Below are positions 58,507 through 59,255 of a DNA stretch of 59,255 bases, piece after piece. Where the stretch lies: NCBI GenBank assembly GCA_900542595.1, contig UQOB01000001.1:1-59255 (forward strand), written 5' to 3'. Every line of letters starts with the position of its first letter. The first letter of the stretch is position 1. The position numbers and the translations under genes were made by a program. The DNA is from an uncultured Mollicutes bacterium (GTDB taxonomy: Bacteria > Bacillota_I > Bacilli_A > RFN20 > CAG-826). The notes below the pieces were generated by a model. That model saw only the letters and a program-made list of their open reading frames with translations, was not told where the DNA came from and ran no database searches.

Positions 58507-59255
58507 TTAAGCAGCTGGTGTCCAGACCAGGCTTCCCGCTTCCACGACGCCGGAGCCAAGGGTGACCCCCGCTTTGGTGGTAACGGTGAAGGCGGCACCA
58601 TTGGATTCAATACTGGTCACGTCGCTGGTGAAGGTAACATTGACTCCTAAATAGATGACTCCATCAATCTTGATGCCGTAGGCTCTCGGAGAGCCTTCGA
58701 CCTTGCCTTCCATCAAGCTTTGAATGATGACGCCACTATCGCCGAGATAACCACGAGTGGTAATACATTCGCCACTTAAGCCGCTGTAGCTATAGGACGT
58801 TTTTTCAGCCCGGGTGTAGAAGTAGTCAGCTGCATCACCTTCAGTGACCCAGACATAGTCACCATCCGCGGTGAAGTTCTTATTGTTAGAGCTGAAGGTG
58901 GTGATATCGTCGGTCGTCACAACATTAGTCGCATCGTGAACGGTGCTACTAGATTCCCAGGTATGGCCGTCAGCGGTGATGGAAATCTTGTAGTAAGATC
59001 CACCATTTCTAACGCCATAGTATTCACCGAGAATCGGGCTACCAGTTAACGGCCCAATGTGGACTTCTCTCGTTAAGGTAACAGAGCTCGGTTCGGTCGT
59101 GCTGCCCGGCACTAAGATATAGTAACCAGTCGCTTCCGTTTCAAGTTTGACGTAGTCTTCTTGGCCCGCGTTGATTTCTAATAAGGATTTCTTGTTAGAA
59201 CCAAAGAATTCAACGGAAGTGACAGTTTCACTGGTGACCGTGACGTCCCAACCAC
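58507..59255 (-). CDS. Surface/secreted protein, C-terminal fragment
   Basis: The frame is open to the right edge, so the N-terminus is outside the window; about 248 residues are visible. Composition is rich in Thr, Ser, Val and Gly with no Cys-poor core motif, giving beta-sandwich-like repeats (for example TSVEFFGSNKKSLLEINAGQ, ITADGHTWESSSTVHDATN, GSGVVEAGSLVWTPAA at the end). There is no LPXTG sorting signal or C-terminal TM helix, so anchoring, if any, must be N-terminal, perhaps as a lipoprotein like its neighbours. No family recognised. A strong terminator follows. Confidence 0.6.
   Translation of the reverse strand, partial: GWDVTVTSETVTSVEFFGSNKKSLLEINAGQEDYVKLETEATGYYILVPGSTTEPSSVTLTREVHIGPLTGSPILGEYYGVRNGGSYYKISITADGHTWESSSTVHDATNVVTTDDITTFSSNNKNFTADGDYVWVTEGDAADYFYTRAEKTSYSYSGLSGECITTRGYLGDSGVIIQSLMEGKVEGSPRAYGIKIDGVIYLGVNVTFTSDVTSIESNGAAFTVTTKAGVTLGSGVVEAGSLVWTPAA

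Noticed and set aside
1..59255. UGA read as tryptophan (Mollicute code)
   Set aside because: Trp is encoded by TGG throughout, TGA stops open frames, and RF2 with its UGA-dependent frameshift is present.
1..59255. Mobile elements, prophage, tRNA or rRNA genes
   Set aside because: No transposase, integrase, terminal repeats, cloverleaf or rRNA-like stretch was found by reading; the single phage-like protein at 5424 is in a housekeeping setting.

Overview
This window looks like a chromosomal segment of a low-to-mid-G+C Bacilli-type Firmicute, probably from one of the uncultivated host-associated lineages near the Mollicutes. That placement is inference. It rests on gene orders also found in Bacillus (dnaX-ybaB-recR-tmk-holB-ricT-rsmI; prfA-prmC-tsaC-rpiB; comFA-comFC; secA-prfB), many lipoproteins with a Cys lipobox and a Ser/Thr-rich linker, and Opp transporter subunits with very large insertions. 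TGA is a normal stop here: prfB is present and carries its programmed frameshift at a TGA. No tRNA, rRNA, CRISPR array, insertion sequence or prophage block was seen. The genome is very compact, with many 1-50 bp gene overlaps and no gene-free stretch longer than about 210 bp.

Layout. 1-621: end of a Y-family DNA polymerase and a YolD-like gene. 705-1931: M29 aminopeptidase. 2040-4619: an ECF-type sigma factor, a one-TM putative anti-sigma factor and a lipoprotein paralogous to the anti-sigma's outer domain; the sigma operon and the lipoprotein share an almost identical promoter. 4700-6823: membrane protein, a possible ThyX-like protein, folD. 6869-14403: secG, then a minus-strand block secA-prfB(frameshift)-yitT-uvrB-HAD phosphatase. 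14453-16220: comFA-comFC. 16254-19238: prfA-prmC-tsaC-rpiB. 19342-25288: the replication/repair operon dnaX to rsmI. 25272-33310: YfhO membrane protein, RluA-type synthase, patatin, lipoprotein 5'-nucleotidase, a tiny one-TM protein, and the polyamine pair (33300-35927 and 32447-33310). 35973-39332: HAD, GH2 glycosidase, membrane protein. 39408-40780: Hsp20 with two CIRCE operators, and two small unknown proteins. 40834-52064: an oligopeptide ABC operon (oppA-B-C-D-F) ending in a membrane protein and an M6 metalloprotease lipoprotein. 52185-56716: DUF3899-like protein, a second M6 protease and a large unknown lipoprotein. 56830-58302: PIN-domain protein with duplicated helical segments. 58507-59255: C-terminal end of a surface protein.

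How the genes fit together. Two secreted M6 proteases, the Opp importer and a cytosolic M29 aminopeptidase form a peptide-scavenging chain. Arginine can be turned into putrescine by only two overlapping genes, because arginine decarboxylase and agmatine deiminase are fused in one 875-residue protein that is followed by N-carbamoylputrescine amidohydrolase.

The most striking findings are: the arginine decarboxylase/agmatine deiminase fusion; the ECF sigma/anti-sigma/lipoprotein regulon with a shared promoter; a repeated pattern of likely leaderless transcripts (a -10-like hexamer 5-10 nt before a start codon without a Shine-Dalgarno) at about ten genes; terminators embedded in neighbouring coding sequence (comFA, rsmI, the ThyX-like gene); and Opp proteins enlarged by an outer domain of about 360 residues (OppC) and charged helical insertions (OppD, OppF).
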